DNA of 64,000 nt from Rheinheimera texasensis DSM 17496 (GCF_000711985.1 NZ_JONU01000008.1:575911-639910); one strand, 5' to 3'; shown: positions 9,126 to 18,262, numbered from the stretch's first letter. Made by a program: numbers and translations. The notes: generated by a model from the sequence alone, not told the origin.

Positions 9126-9237
9126 GGTCTTTTCATTGAAGAAGTATCCGACACAATTTGTAAAGGTATTTAACTGGGCGTCAACAACCGCCTTTGGCAT
9201 GCTGTGTTGGTCTTCTTTTGTCAGGAACAACCCGGTC

Positions 9238-10119
9238 ATGCTCACAATTACAAATCTAAGCAAAACATATGATAACGGCGTTAAAGCGCTGCAGAATATC
9301 AGTCTGAATATCCCCAAAGGCATGTATGGATTGCTCGGCCCGAATGGCGCCGGCAAATCCAGTCTGATGCGTACCATCGCTACTTTACAATCTGCTGATA
9401 GCGGCACTGTGCGCTTTGGCGACATTGATGTATTAAAAGACCCGAATGCGCTGCGCCGCACGCTGGGGTATCTGCCGCAGGATTTTCAGGTGTATCCGCG
9501 CATCAGCGCAGCAGATTTGCTCGATCATCTGGCGGTGCTCAAAGGCCTCAACGAGAAAAAATCACGGCGTGAAACTGTTGAAGCTTTACTCGCGCACGTC
9601 AATTTATATCAGCACAAAGATAAAGCGGTCAGCAGTTTTTCCGGTGGTATGCGTCAGCGCTTTGGCATCGCGCAGGCTTTGCTCGGTGACCCGCAGCTGC
9701 TGATTGTCGACGAACCAACTGCTGGCCTCGATCCGGAAGAACGCAACCGTTTCCACAACCTGCTGGTCAGTCTTGGCGAAGATAAAGTCATTATTCTGTC
9801 GACGCACATTGTGGATGATGTGGCAGAGCTGTGTCCGCAGATGGCAGTGCTGGCCGGCGGCCAAATACTGCTGACCGGCAGCCCGCTGCAGCTGGTCGAC
9901 GAATTACAAGGCCAGGTCTGGACTAAAACGGTCAATCAGGCCGAAGCGCAGGAACTGGAACAGCAATTGCCGGTGATCTCGAAACGACTGTTTGCCGGTC
10001 GCACTGTGCTGAACGTGTTTGCCATCAGCCAGCCGGTGGGCTTCAGTCCATGCGCCGCCAATCTGGAAGACGTGTATTTCTCTTGTTTGCATCAGGCGCG
10101 TCAGCGCCAGTCTGCCTGA
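9238..10119 (+). CDS. ABC transporter ATP-binding protein
   Basis: Cytoplasmic ATPase of 293 aa that should power the permease/peptidase fusion encoded next. Walker A is GPNGAGKSS (~residues 33-41), the Q-loop is in YLPQDFQVYP, the ABC signature is FSGGMRQRF, Walker B is LLIVDEPTAGLDP and the H-loop is STHIVDD. The C-terminal ~80 residues lack motifs I recognise. ATG 9238 (MLTITNLSKTY) is chosen because the ABC fold begins there; the frame stays open upstream to 9136 but that extension has no ABC-like content. The stop is 10 bp before the next gene. Resembles the CcmA/NatA-type export subfamily. Confidence 0.92.
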   Translation: MLTITNLSKTYDNGVKALQNISLNIPKGMYGLLGPNGAGKSSLMRTIATLQSADSGTVRFGDIDVLKDPNALRRTLGYLPQDFQVYPRISAADLLDHLAVLKGLNEKKSRRETVEALLAHVNLYQHKDKAVSSFSGGMRQRFGIAQALLGDPQLLIVDEPTAGLDPEERNRFHNLLVSLGEDKVIILSTHIVDDVAELCPQMAVLAGGQILLTGSPLQLVDELQGQVWTKTVNQAEAQELEQQLPVISKRLFAGRTVLNVFAISQPVGFSPCAANLEDVYFSCLHQARQRQSA

Positions 10120-10129
10120 GGAGCACCTT

Positions 10130-13100
10130 ATGTTCCTGCAGATGATCCGGTTTGAATGGCGTTATTACCGGCGCCAGCCGTCTTTTTATGTCACTTCAAT
10201 GTTGTTCTTTTTACTGGCGTTTTTTGCCACAGCATCCGACAACGTGCAAATCGGTGGCGGTGGTGAAGTCTGGGGCAATGGGCCTTTTGCTATCACCCGC
10301 ACCATCACGACCATGCTGATTTTTTCGATGTTTCTGGTGGTGAATTTTGTCAGCAGTGCGGCGCTGCGTAACCACGCCAGCCAGATGGAAGAACTGGTCT
10401 GCACCAAGCCGGTGCCACCTTTGTCTTATCAGCTTGGCCGGTTTTTTGGCAGTTACCTGGTGCTGGTGTTTGTATTTGCCATGGTGCCGCTCGGGACTTT
10501 ATTAGGCTCGCTGATGCCTTGGGTCGATCAGGCGCGATTTGGCCCGACAGTGCTCAGTTATTATGTCGATGCCTATCTGATTTTCGCGCTGCCATCGTTG
10601 TTTGTGTTGTCGGCGCTGTTTTACACCATCGCCAGCAAGTTTAAATCGATGCAGGCTATGTATCTGGTGGCCGTGGTGGTGTTTGTGCTCTATCTGATCG
10701 CCGGCAGTTTTGCCCAGTCGCCGGAGTACCGCACTATGGCGGCGCTGCTGGACCCCTTTGGTTTACGGTCTTTTGCCGATGTGTCGAGGTACTGGACTAT
10801 CGTCGAGAAAAACACCTTAAGTGTCAGTTTCAACGGTGTCTTGCTGCAAAACCGGCTGTTATGGCTGGCGGTGGGCGTGGTTTTGCTGGCGCTGTTTGGT
10901 GGTTTATTTAAGCCGCTGGCGCTGACGCCTAAAGCCCGCGCCGGCAAAGCCAAAGCGCAAAGCGCAGTGCCGGTGTTTGCCATCCAGAGCTTGCAAACCA
11001 AAGCGCAGGCGCCATCGCAGTGGGCGCAGTTCTGCACACGGCTTGGCTTTGAACTCAAACAAGTGGTGTTCAGTGCGCCATTTTTTATGTTGCTGCTGAT
11101 TTGTATCTTTAACCTGCTGGCGCCTTTGTTTATGCCACAGCGTTTTTACGGCACGGCCGATTGGCCATTAACCCAGACCATGATTGAGCTGGTGACGGAT
11201 TCAAGTAGTTTGCTGCTGGTGCTGATCCTGACTTATTACTGCGCCGAAGTAGTCTGGCGTGAACGTTCGCAGGGCATTGGCGACATTATCGACGCCACGC
11301 CGGTGGCCAATATGGTGCTGTGGCTGTCAAAACTGCTGGCGGTTGCCGGCGCTATGTTGCTGATGTATCTGGCCTTTGCCTTAGCGACCATCAGCTATCA
11401 GCTGCTGAAAGGTTTTGACGATCTGGACCTGATGCAGTATCTGGTGCGCCTCGGTTATTTTAACTTCCTGCCTTTTATGCTGACCGTGGTACTGGCGTTC
11501 CTGATTCAGGTGTTAAGCCCGAACAAATATGCCGGTATGGGCATTTTTGTGGTGTATTTCATTCTGACGCAAGTACTGGATGCCTGGGGTTTTAACCACC
11601 GCATGTGGCATTTTGCTGCCTCGCCGGCGGCGCCATTCTCCGACTTAAACCGCTTCGGCTGGACCTTAGAAAGTCATAGCTGGTACATGTTGTATTGGGG
11701 CGGACTGACGGCGATGTTGTTTGTGCTGGGTTTTGGCATGTTCCAACGCGGGCCGGCGCAAAGTCTGGCGGTGCGTTATCAGCAGCTGCGTTATCAGATT
11801 GGCGCCGGTGGTCAGGCGGTGATCCTGCTCGGTAGTCTGGTGTTTGTCGGTAGTGGAGGCTGGATTTATTACAACACCCGTGTGCTGAACCAATACGACA
11901 GCGCGGAGCAGCAGATGGATTTACAGGCCGATTATGAAAAAGCCTATAAAGCCGGCGCTGACGACCCAATTCTGGTGGCCCGCAAAGTCGAAGCTTTTGT
12001 GGATATCTATCCGGCACAACGTCAGGTTGACGCCCGGATTGAACAAACATTAGTGAATAAATTCGATAAGCCAGTCAGCAAGATGCTGGTGAACTGGCCG
12101 AAATACACCCGAACCATGGAAATCATTGCGCCGGGCGCGACGTTAAGCCCACGTGATAATCGTCTCGGCACCGCCTGGCTGGAGTTCAGCACACCGGTGC
12201 AACCGGGTGAGACTGTTGCGATGACCATCAAACTTAGCCGCACCAATCCGGGGTTTCAGGATGATGATGTTGATGTCGCGGTGGTTGAAAACGGCACTTT
12301 TATCAACAACGCGGAATTGCTGCCACAGTTTGGTTACAACGCCGGTTTTGAACTGCAGGAGCGGCATGAACGCAGCAAACGCGGCTTGGAGCCGGTGCAG
12401 CGCGCGCATAAACTGGAAGACAGCAGCCGCTATAACGAAAGTGGTTTTGGCCGGGCTGAAGACTTTATTGACTTCAGCGCGACCGTCTCTACCGCTTCGG
12501 ATCAAACCGCGCTGGCGCCGGGTTATCTGAAAAAACAGTGGCAGCAGGATGGCCGCAGTTATTTCCGCTATGAAATGAATGCGCCGATGTTTAACTTCTA
12601 TTCGTTTCTGTCGGCGCGGCTGGCGGTGAAAAAGCAGGATTATCAGGGCGTTTCGCTCGAGGTCTATTATCACCCGGCGCATCACTGGAATATCGATAGG
12701 ATGATGCAGTCGATGCAGGACTCGCTGGATTATTTCAACAAGGCGTTTTCGCCGTACCAGCACCAGCAAATGCGCATTATTGAATTCCCGGGCTATCGTG
12801 ATTTTGCCCAGTCCTTTGCCAATACAGTACCGTATTCTGAGGGCATTGGGTTTATCAATGACCTGCGCAACGAAGACAGCATCGACATGCCGTATTACGT
12901 CACCGCACACGAAATGGCGCATCAGTGGTGGGGCCATCAGGTCGGCACTGCCAATGTGCAGGGCAGCGCGGTGATCCCCGAAACGCTGGCACAATACAGC
13001 GCGCTTCGGGTGATGGAAACTAAATATGGCCAGGCCAAATTACGCCAGTTCTTAAAATACGAACTGGACCGCTATTTACGTGGCCGTACTGATGAGAAAG

Positions 13101-13687
13101 TGGCAGAAGAACCGCTACTGCGCGCCGAAGGTCAGGGGTATATCCATTACCGTAAAGGTTCTATTGTGATGATGGCCATCAAAGACCGGATTGGTGTAGA
13201 GCGACTGGATGAGAACCTCAAGGCGTTTTTGCAGGAATTTCAGTACAAACAAAACCCATATCCAACTACGCTGGATTTACTGCGCCACTTAACGGCTGGC
13301 GTTAGCAGTGAAGATAAAGCCTTTATCGAGCAGCAATTCACGCTCATCACTTTGTACGATTTACGCGTGCTGGACCAGCAGAAAACTGAATTGCCGGACG
13401 GTCAGCTGCAACTGGATTTAACCATTCAGGCAGCGCGGCTCAGTGCCGACGGTAAAGGCGCTGAAACCGAACAGCCGCTGGACGAAGACATCGATATTGG
13501 TGGTTTTAGTGCAGATCCGGATAAGTTTTCGGCGGATAACCAGTTATTGTATCTGCAAAAACACCGGATCAAATCCGGCAAACAGCAGCTACGCGTGGTG
13601 GTGCCAAAAGGCACGGCTTATATCGGTATCGATCCGCTGATTAAGCTGATTGACCGCGATGCGGCGGATAATATTCGTAAGCTCTGA
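10130..13687 (+). CDS. ABC-2 type permease fused to an M1-family metallopeptidase
   Basis: A 1185-aa protein. The N-terminal ~600 residues hold about a dozen hydrophobic segments in two six-helix-like sets (one starting near YVTSMLFFLLAFFATAS, the second from ~residue 315), as in ABC-2 permeases. After the last helix (~residues 560-585, GGQAVILLGSLVFVGSGGW) comes a long soluble region ending in a gluzincin peptidase. The zinc motif HEMAH is at residues 927-931, and a candidate third ligand, Glu951, lies in the PETLAQYSAL segment. That spacing is one residue longer than the classical HEXXH-18-E. ATG 10130 follows GAGGAGCACCTT. With the ABC ATPase upstream it should form one machine; substrate and peptidase target are unknown. 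Confidence 0.88.
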   Translation: MFLQMIRFEWRYYRRQPSFYVTSMLFFLLAFFATASDNVQIGGGGEVWGNGPFAITRTITTMLIFSMFLVVNFVSSAALRNHASQMEELVCTKPVPPLSYQLGRFFGSYLVLVFVFAMVPLGTLLGSLMPWVDQARFGPTVLSYYVDAYLIFALPSLFVLSALFYTIASKFKSMQAMYLVAVVVFVLYLIAGSFAQSPEYRTMAALLDPFGLRSFADVSRYWTIVEKNTLSVSFNGVLLQNRLLWLAVGVVLLALFGGLFKPLALTPKARAGKAKAQSAVPVFAIQSLQTKAQAPSQWAQFCTRLGFELKQVVFSAPFFMLLLICIFNLLAPLFMPQRFYGTADWPLTQTMIELVTDSSSLLLVLILTYYCAEVVWRERSQGIGDIIDATPVANMVLWLSKLLAVAGAMLLMYLAFALATISYQLLKGFDDLDLMQYLVRLGYFNFLPFMLTVVLAFLIQVLSPNKYAGMGIFVVYFILTQVLDAWGFNHRMWHFAASPAAPFSDLNRFGWTLESHSWYMLYWGGLTAMLFVLGFGMFQRGPAQSLAVRYQQLRYQIGAGGQAVILLGSLVFVGSGGWIYYNTRVLNQYDSAEQQMDLQADYEKAYKAGADDPILVARKVEAFVDIYPAQRQVDARIEQTLVNKFDKPVSKMLVNWPKYTRTMEIIAPGATLSPRDNRLGTAWLEFSTPVQPGETVAMTIKLSRTNPGFQDDDVDVAVVENGTFINNAELLPQFGYNAGFELQERHERSKRGLEPVQRAHKLEDSSRYNESGFGRAEDFIDFSATVSTASDQTALAPGYLKKQWQQDGRSYFRYEMNAPMFNFYSFLSARLAVKKQDYQGVSLEVYYHPAHHWNIDRMMQSMQDSLDYFNKAFSPYQHQQMRIIEFPGYRDFAQSFANTVPYSEGIGFINDLRNEDSIDMPYYVTAHEMAHQWWGHQVGTANVQGSAVIPETLAQYSALRVMETKYGQAKLRQFLKYELDRYLRGRTDEKVAEEPLLRAEGQGYIHYRKGSIVMMAIKDRIGVERLDENLKAFLQEFQYKQNPYPTTLDLLRHLTAGVSSEDKAFIEQQFTLITLYDLRVLDQQKTELPDGQLQLDLTIQAARLSADGKGAETEQPLDEDIDIGGFSADPDKFSADNQLLYLQKHRIKSGKQQLRVVVPKGTAYIGIDPLIKLIDRDAADNIRKL

Positions 13688-13697
13688 GTAGTTCTTC

Positions 13698-13733
13698 AAA
13701 CAACAAACCCGCCAATCGGCGGGTTTGTTGTTT
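13698..13733. terminator. Bidirectional intrinsic terminator
   Basis: A 16-bp perfect stem (13698-13713 with 13718-13733) around AATC, GC-rich at the loop end and A/T-rich outside. It lies between the converging fusion gene and creA and can serve both. Confidence 0.88.
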
Positions 13734-13776
13734 ACAGCGGTGCTTTGCAAAAACTGATGAAGGTCTTCCTTCCGGC

Positions 13777-14274
13777 TTATTTGCCTGCTTTAGCAGCCTG
13801 TTGCTGCGCTTCCAGTTCCTGCCAGGCCTGGCTGCCCCACAGCGGCACTGTGGTCAGCGAGTGCTTGTCACTGCCGGCACTTTCTTTGGTCGAATACGAC
13901 AGGTACACCAAAGTTCTGTTATCGGCATCAAAAATCCGTCTGATTTTCAGATGCTTAAACAAAATACTTTTCGATGCGGTGAAAATCACTTCGCCGGATT
14001 TGGACTTGTCGATTTTATCCAACATGGCCGCAGTAATTTCTCCGGTCTGACGGCAGGCGATCGACATATCTGATGGGTCTGCCAACGACAAATCAGCTTC
14101 AACATGACTGATATGGCAGGTGACACCGGGAATGGCCGGGTCGTTAAAAGTCTGAATTTTAATGTCTTTAGTGGTAAAAAGCCCAAGGCTGACATCACCG
14201 ACTTCTTTGGGTGAACAGGCACTGAGCGCAGTGAACACCAGACCTGCAGCTAACACACGCTTAAAATGAATCAT
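13777..14274 (-). CDS. creA: CreA family protein (periplasmic, function unknown)
   Basis: A 165-aa exported protein of the CreA family (E. coli 157 aa), whose role is unknown despite its location next to creBCD in E. coli. MIHFKRVLAAGLVFTALSAC is an export signal, and LSAC reads as a lipobox, suggesting a lipoprotein. Family features include FNDPAIPGVTCHISHVEAD and the later VYLSYSTKESAGSDKHSLTTVPL. The start is ATG 14274, with AAGGAG five bases upstream; a longer frame exists to 14322 without support. No creBCD genes are nearby. It lies 66 bp after the DUF2804 gene in the same direction. Confidence 0.87.
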   Translation of the reverse strand: MIHFKRVLAAGLVFTALSACSPKEVGDVSLGLFTTKDIKIQTFNDPAIPGVTCHISHVEADLSLADPSDMSIACRQTGEITAAMLDKIDKSKSGEVIFTASKSILFKHLKIRRIFDADNRTLVYLSYSTKESAGSDKHSLTTVPLWGSQAWQELEAQQQAAKAGK

Positions 14275-14340
14275 TACAACTCCTTGTTTAATCTGATTAA
14301 TAGCTAATGGTCTGAACCACAAAACAGCATTGCCGGCTGG

Positions 14341-15372
14341 TTACCACTTGGCGTAATGATCTTCTGCCAGCCCCAGACAATGCTGCAGCTGCAGCACCTT
14401 GCCACTGCGTAACCGCAGAGTACCACTGTATAACCCGGCATATTGGCGGAAATTACTGGCTAGCAGGCCAAGTTGAAGTTTTTCCTGCCGGCAGAAATCG
14501 GCTTCAAAAGTTAAATCCACTTCACCACATAATGTGCGGATGCGCCACGGTGTGGCTTGACCGCGATCAAACTCAAAGCGGGCCGGGCTTAAATGCTGGA
14601 TGTTGCCGTCATACCACAAGGCGTTTTCGCAAAGCCCGGTTTCGTTGACACCCGCCGCCAGATTCAAACCAAAAGGCACACCGTCCAATAAAGTATTGAT
14701 GGAACTCCAGCGCCAGCTGGTTTCACGGCGCATAAAACCGGCGGAGAAATCGATACCGCCGCGGGCTTTCGTCAGATCCAGCGGTTGCCCATCAAGCAGC
14801 AAACTGCCACTGACACGCAGCGCATTGTTTTTTTCGGTGTAAGTCCAGCCGTTGTAGCCGGTAGGAGCGGCCAGCGCCAGTGGCTGTTGTTGGTCAAAAT
14901 CAAGCTGTACTTCTGCTGCTAAGCCCGGAACCTTGACAGTCAAAGTCCAGCCGCTGGCGGCGCTCTGAATTTGCCAGTGTTTGGCACCTTTGCCCATTTT
15001 CGCTACGCCCCGTTGCGGCGATTCGCTGGTGAGGCAACCAAAACCCAGCGGCGCCAACAAGGCAAATTCGCGCGCTGGTTTGCCTTGCTGATACAGATAC
15101 ACAAAACCAGAACAGACATAACGCACATCAGCAATCGCGACAGCCAGCAGCCAGCCCGGGCCACTGATGCAGACGAATTGAAATTGTTTATAGCCAAAAT
15201 GCCGGGTCAACCGGCTGACCGGTTTATCGAGCACAGAATGCAGCCGAAAGGCTGGCAGATTTAACTCAGCAACTGACCCATCAAACAGGCCTTGTTGCAG
15301 GTTGCCGCTCTCGTCTATCAGCTTTAATGGCGCTTGGGTTAATACAGGCTGGTAACAGTGGGATTCAGACAT
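14341..15372 (-). CDS. DUF2804 domain-containing protein
   Basis: A 343-aa protein of unknown function that I place in the DUF2804 family. It starts with a Pro-containing segment (LTQAPLKLIDESGNLQ). The conserved family features seen are the KQFQFVCISGPGWLLAVAIADVRY segment (~60-83), PLGFGCLTSESP, and GIDFSAGFMRRETSWRWSS near residue 200. The WRWSS block and the tryptophan-rich beta-strand character suggest a lipocalin-like beta barrel (inference). No signal peptide is seen. ATG 15372 is preferred; an in-frame TTG at 15387 is possible, and neither has a strong Shine-Dalgarno. Confidence 0.75.
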   Translation of the reverse strand: MSESHCYQPVLTQAPLKLIDESGNLQQGLFDGSVAELNLPAFRLHSVLDKPVSRLTRHFGYKQFQFVCISGPGWLLAVAIADVRYVCSGFVYLYQQGKPAREFALLAPLGFGCLTSESPQRGVAKMGKGAKHWQIQSAASGWTLTVKVPGLAAEVQLDFDQQQPLALAAPTGYNGWTYTEKNNALRVSGSLLLDGQPLDLTKARGGIDFSAGFMRRETSWRWSSINTLLDGVPFGLNLAAGVNETGLCENALWYDGNIQHLSPARFEFDRGQATPWRIRTLCGEVDLTFEADFCRQEKLQLGLLASNFRQYAGLYSGTLRLRSGKVLQLQHCLGLAEDHYAKW

Positions 15373-15470
15373 CAGCGTGATCCGCAAACGGAGATAACAG
15401 ATTTATATCAGCTTTTTCTGGTCAGACCAAGCGGGTGGTGTTGCGGAGCAAAGGGGAAATGCAGAGGGTG

Positions 15471-15498
15471 AAAAACGGCTGCCGGTGGTCCGGCAGCC
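15471..15498 (-). terminator. Intrinsic terminator of ygfZ-slyD
   Basis: Read on the minus strand: GGCTGCCGG-ACCA-CCGGCAGCC (15498 to 15477) followed by GTTTTT. A 9-bp GC-rich stem with a 4-nt loop, placed 9 bp after the slyD stop. Confidence 0.88.
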
Positions 15499-15506
15499 TG
15501 AGTATC

Positions 15507-15998
15507 TTAATGATCGTGGCCTGAGTGGCCATCGATGCCGTGGGCATGGCCGTGTGCCAGTTCGTCAGCAGTGGCATCGCGGACTAACAGTACTTCGATA
15601 TCAAACGTCAGGTCAATGCCAGACAGCGGGTGATTGCCGTCTACCACAACCTCTTCATCGGTGACATCCAGAACGATGACGGATTGTTCGTGGCCATCCG
15701 GGCCCGCGGCGCGAAAACGCATGCCGACTTCCACTTCCATACCTTCGAACAAATTACGCGGTACCGCCTGAGTCAGTTCGTCATGACGTTCGCCGTAGGC
15801 ATCAGCTGCAGCGATAGCGACAGTAAACTTGTCGCCGGCTTGTTTACCGGTCAGAACCTTCTCGAGACCGCTGATCAGTGAACCGGTGCCGTGGATAAAC
15901 ACTAAAGGTTCGGCGCCAAAAGAGCTGTCGAGTTCGTTGCCGTTGGCATCGCTGACGCTGTAGTGCATGGCGACGACTTTGTTGTGTTGAATAGTCAT
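15507..15998 (-). CDS. slyD: FKBP-type peptidyl-prolyl isomerase SlyD
   Basis: Cytoplasmic prolyl isomerase and metallochaperone, 163 aa. The FKBP domain (~1-70 and 130-145) is interrupted by the chaperone insert-in-flap domain (~75-125). DSSFGAEPLVFIHGTGSLISGLE gives the FKBP core, and GEEVVVDGNHPLSG-type sequence (here VVVDGNHPLSGIDLTF) the second half. The short C-terminal tail is His-rich (HGHAHGIDGHSGHDH), as in nickel-binding SlyD, though without the long Cys/His tail of E. coli. ATG 15998 has GAGG upstream. It follows ygfZ by 7 bp, so the two share a transcript. Confidence 0.93.
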   Translation of the reverse strand: MTIQHNKVVAMHYSVSDANGNELDSSFGAEPLVFIHGTGSLISGLEKVLTGKQAGDKFTVAIAAADAYGERHDELTQAVPRNLFEGMEVEVGMRFRAAGPDGHEQSVIVLDVTDEEVVVDGNHPLSGIDLTFDIEVLLVRDATADELAHGHAHGIDGHSGHDH

Positions 15999-16005
15999 GA
16001 GGACC

Positions 16006-16980
16006 TCAGGGAGTGATGGAATAAGGTAAAGGTTGTAATTGTAAGCCGACATCCGGCTCTGTCGCCAGCCGGAAATGGTCGGTTGCGCTGATATCGTTGG
16101 GTAATACGGCCAGCAATTGCAGCTGGCCCTGAATATTCACTGCATTGACCACCACGCCGCTGCGCCGCCAGTTCTGTTCCAGCTGCAGTTCGATATCGCT
16201 ACCAGCGACCGGCGTATGCTCAGTATCAGCTTTCAGCAGGTACATGGCTCTTTTGTTTTTGCCCAGATACTTCATCCGCGCCACCATTTCCTGGCCCATA
16301 TAACAGCCTTTGGTAAAGCTGATAGCGTCTAACGCTTGCAGATTCAGCTGCTGCGGCACATATTCACCAAGTAAGGGTTGTTCCAGATACGGCATGCCGT
16401 GCGCGATATGTTGCGCCAGCCAGCGGGTTGGGGCGGCCATCAGCGCCTGTTGTTGCTGCCACAGGGTTTTGGCTTGTTCGATGGCCAGAATCAACACAAA
16501 GTGATCGGCGGCGAGGCCTAATAAGTATCCACCATCAACGGCCTGTTGCTGGCCGATGGCAGGTTGCGGATAACCAAGCTGAGTCAGTAAAGTGGCGCTG
16601 TCTGCACCGCCAATACCGAACACCGCATATTGGTCCTGCACTTCAGTGAAACTGACTTTAGAAAAGACGCCGTATTTTTTAAGCTGGGCCAGTGAGGCCT
16701 GCAGTTCGTCGCGAAACGCCAGCCAAAGCAGGTCGTCGCCTGCCTGCAGCAAGTGGAAAGTGCCCCACATTTTGCCTTTGGCATCACAGTGGGCGCCACG
16801 CAGGAAATGTTCGCTGGTCACTTGGGTCACATCACAAGTGACCTGACCTTGCAGAAACTTTTGTTGGTCAGCACCGCTGATTTTTAACAGCTGAAAGGCC
16901 GGCAGGGGACTGACAAAAGCGGAAGACAGATTATTTGACAGCTGAGCCAGTTGCTCAGCACTCATCCAGAAACTTTGCAT
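16006..16980 (-). CDS. ygfZ: tRNA-modifying / Fe-S cluster protein YgfZ
   Basis: Folate-binding GcvT-like protein of 324 aa (E. coli 326) that supports activity of certain Fe-S enzymes, including MiaB. The family signature KGCYMGQE is present, with the conserved Cys at residue 226. The N-terminal LLKISGADQQKFLQGQVTCDV matches the aminomethyltransferase-like fold. ATG 16980 (MQSFWMSAEQ) is chosen for length; the frame continues upstream without support. It is divergent from sdhE, as in E. coli. Confidence 0.94.
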   Translation of the reverse strand: MQSFWMSAEQLAQLSNNLSSAFVSPLPAFQLLKISGADQQKFLQGQVTCDVTQVTSEHFLRGAHCDAKGKMWGTFHLLQAGDDLLWLAFRDELQASLAQLKKYGVFSKVSFTEVQDQYAVFGIGGADSATLLTQLGYPQPAIGQQQAVDGGYLLGLAADHFVLILAIEQAKTLWQQQQALMAAPTRWLAQHIAHGMPYLEQPLLGEYVPQQLNLQALDAISFTKGCYMGQEMVARMKYLGKNKRAMYLLKADTEHTPVAGSDIELQLEQNWRRSGVVVNAVNIQGQLQLLAVLPNDISATDHFRLATEPDVGLQLQPLPYSITP

Positions 16981-17071
16981 AACAGCGGAGGGCTCCCGAC
17001 TGAAACCATTTACAGTTGCTTGATCATTGGGTGTAGCTGGCAAAAGCACAACCCCTGACCGATTTTTTTGT

Positions 17072-17077
17072 TAGAAT
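17072..17077 (+). promoter_or_regulatory. Possible sdhE-ygfX promoter (extended -10)
   Basis: TAGAAT with TG one base upstream (TGTTAGAAT), 48 bp before the sdhE start, within the ygfZ/sdhE divergent gap. No clear -35. Confidence 0.4.
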
Positions 17078-17125
17078 TTAGCCCTTATCTGCATCGGCGT
17101 TTCACGCTGTATTCACAGGAATATT

Positions 17126-17377
17126 ATGACTGCCTTAATGACCAAACCAAAATTACGTTGGGCCTGCCGTCGCGGTATGCTGGAGCTGGACGTATTACTG
17201 GCGCCTTTTGTTGAACATGGTTACGACGCGCTGACTGAGCCGGAAAAACACATTTTTGAACGCCTGCTGGCCTGTGATGACCCAGATTTATTCGCCTGGT
17301 TTATGGGCCATGCCCAGTCGCCGGACCCGCAACTGCAAGCGCTGGTTCAGGTCATTCTGAACCGGGTACGGGTTTAA
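17126..17377 (+). CDS. sdhE: Succinate dehydrogenase flavinylation factor SdhE
   Basis: An 83-aa cytoplasmic protein (formerly YgfY/CptB) that helps attach FAD covalently to SdhA and FrdA. The RGMLELD motif, including the essential RGxxE stretch, is at residues ~16-22, and ERLLACDDPDLFAWFMG is the second conserved block. ATG 17126 follows CAGGAATATT. The stop is 3 bp from ygfX, and the pair faces ygfZ as in enterobacteria. Confidence 0.95.
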   Translation: MTALMTKPKLRWACRRGMLELDVLLAPFVEHGYDALTEPEKHIFERLLACDDPDLFAWFMGHAQSPDPQLQALVQVILNRVRV

Positions 17378-17380
17378 AAA

Positions 17381-17857
17381 ATGCAATGCCGGCTGCTCGG
17401 CGTCGGGCATTCAGCCTGGCCTGTCCGGCTGCACTGTGGTTTGATCCTGCTGGCGCTGCTCAGTGCAGGCAGTGTAGGGGCCATAGCGCCCTGGTGGCTG
17501 CAGTGTGGCTGGTTGCCGGTGTTTTATTATTGTTTTGCAGCCAGACAATTCGCTCAACCGGGCTGGGTATTAAGCTTTGACTCCGGTTTGCAAATACGCA
17601 GCGCTGCAGTAGATTCGGCAAATACCTTACCAGAGCAACAGTTGGCCGTTTACCAGGGGGAGTTATTACCCGACAGCCAACAGTGCTGGCTGGGATTCTG
17701 GCTGCATTGGCGCAGCAGCGATGGTCAGATAAAGCGGCGTTGGTTGTTTCAGGATGCCTTATCAGCAGCTGATGTGCGGACGCTAGCGCGCCATATTCAA
17801 CAGCTACGCTGGCAACGACCGGCAGCGCCGGTAGGTTTTATGCAGTGGTTCAGCTAA
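17381..17857 (+). CDS. YgfX (CptA) family inner-membrane protein
   Basis: A 158-aa protein with two N-terminal membrane helices (~residues 18-38 and 42-60), then a soluble domain with RRWLFQDALSAADVRTLARH, typical of YgfX. In E. coli the family was reported both as a toxin affecting cell division proteins and as an SdhE partner. Sequence is poorly conserved, so the call leans on its position directly after sdhE and on topology. Confidence 0.8.
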   Translation: MQCRLLGVGHSAWPVRLHCGLILLALLSAGSVGAIAPWWLQCGWLPVFYYCFAARQFAQPGWVLSFDSGLQIRSAAVDSANTLPEQQLAVYQGELLPDSQQCWLGFWLHWRSSDGQIKRRWLFQDALSAADVRTLARHIQQLRWQRPAAPVGFMQWFS

Positions 17858-17903
17858 CCCACAACCGCAACAGTCTTCCCCTATTTAAATACAGGACATT
17901 CTT

Positions 17904-18179
17904 ATGAGTTTTGTTGAACTAGTCGGATACATCCCGGCGATTATTTTTCCGGTGGCCACTCTGATGCAGCTGGTGCATTTACTGCGCACCAAAGAATCTG
18001 CCGGCGTGCCGGCGCTAACCTGGGCTGCTTTTGCGCTGGGCAATATCAGTTTGTACATCTATGCGGAGAAGTACTTTGAACTGCAATCAATCTTGGGTCA
18101 GCTGGCGACCGCAGCGCTGCAGATTTATGTCGTGATGCTGATTATCAAATACCGCAAGAAACCGGAAACTACAGCATAG
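17904..18179 (+). CDS. SemiSWEET-like three-helix transporter half
   Basis: A 91-aa membrane protein with three hydrophobic segments (~4-24, 38-55, 64-83) and short basic ends. The size, topology and patterns such as VGYIPAIIFPVATLMQLVHLLRTKESAGVPALTW match SemiSWEET/PQ-loop proteins, which form homodimeric sugar carriers. The usual PQ dipeptide is replaced around PVATLMQ, so a sugar substrate is not assured. ATG 17904 follows TACAGGACATTCTT. It is followed by a strong terminator and converges on nadB. Confidence 0.7.
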   Translation: MSFVELVGYIPAIIFPVATLMQLVHLLRTKESAGVPALTWAAFALGNISLYIYAEKYFELQSILGQLATAALQIYVVMLIIKYRKKPETTA

Positions 18180-18207
18180 TCAGGGTGCTGACTGTACGTT
18201 GAGGGAC

Positions 18208-18237
18208 AAAAAAGCCGGAAGTGATTTCCGGCTTTTT
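18208..18237. terminator. Bidirectional intrinsic terminator
   Basis: AAAAAGCCGGAA (18209-18220) and TTCCGGCTTTTT (18226-18237) around GTGAT, with A/T tracts on both sides; it serves the SemiSWEET gene and nadB. Confidence 0.9.
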
Positions 18238-18262
18238 GCTGTTTGGCTTGCAACACAATAAC

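Noticed and set aside
12143..12994. 283-codon open frame antisense to the permease/peptidase gene
   Set aside because: A shadow of high-GC codon use in a well-supported gene; no recognisable protein features.
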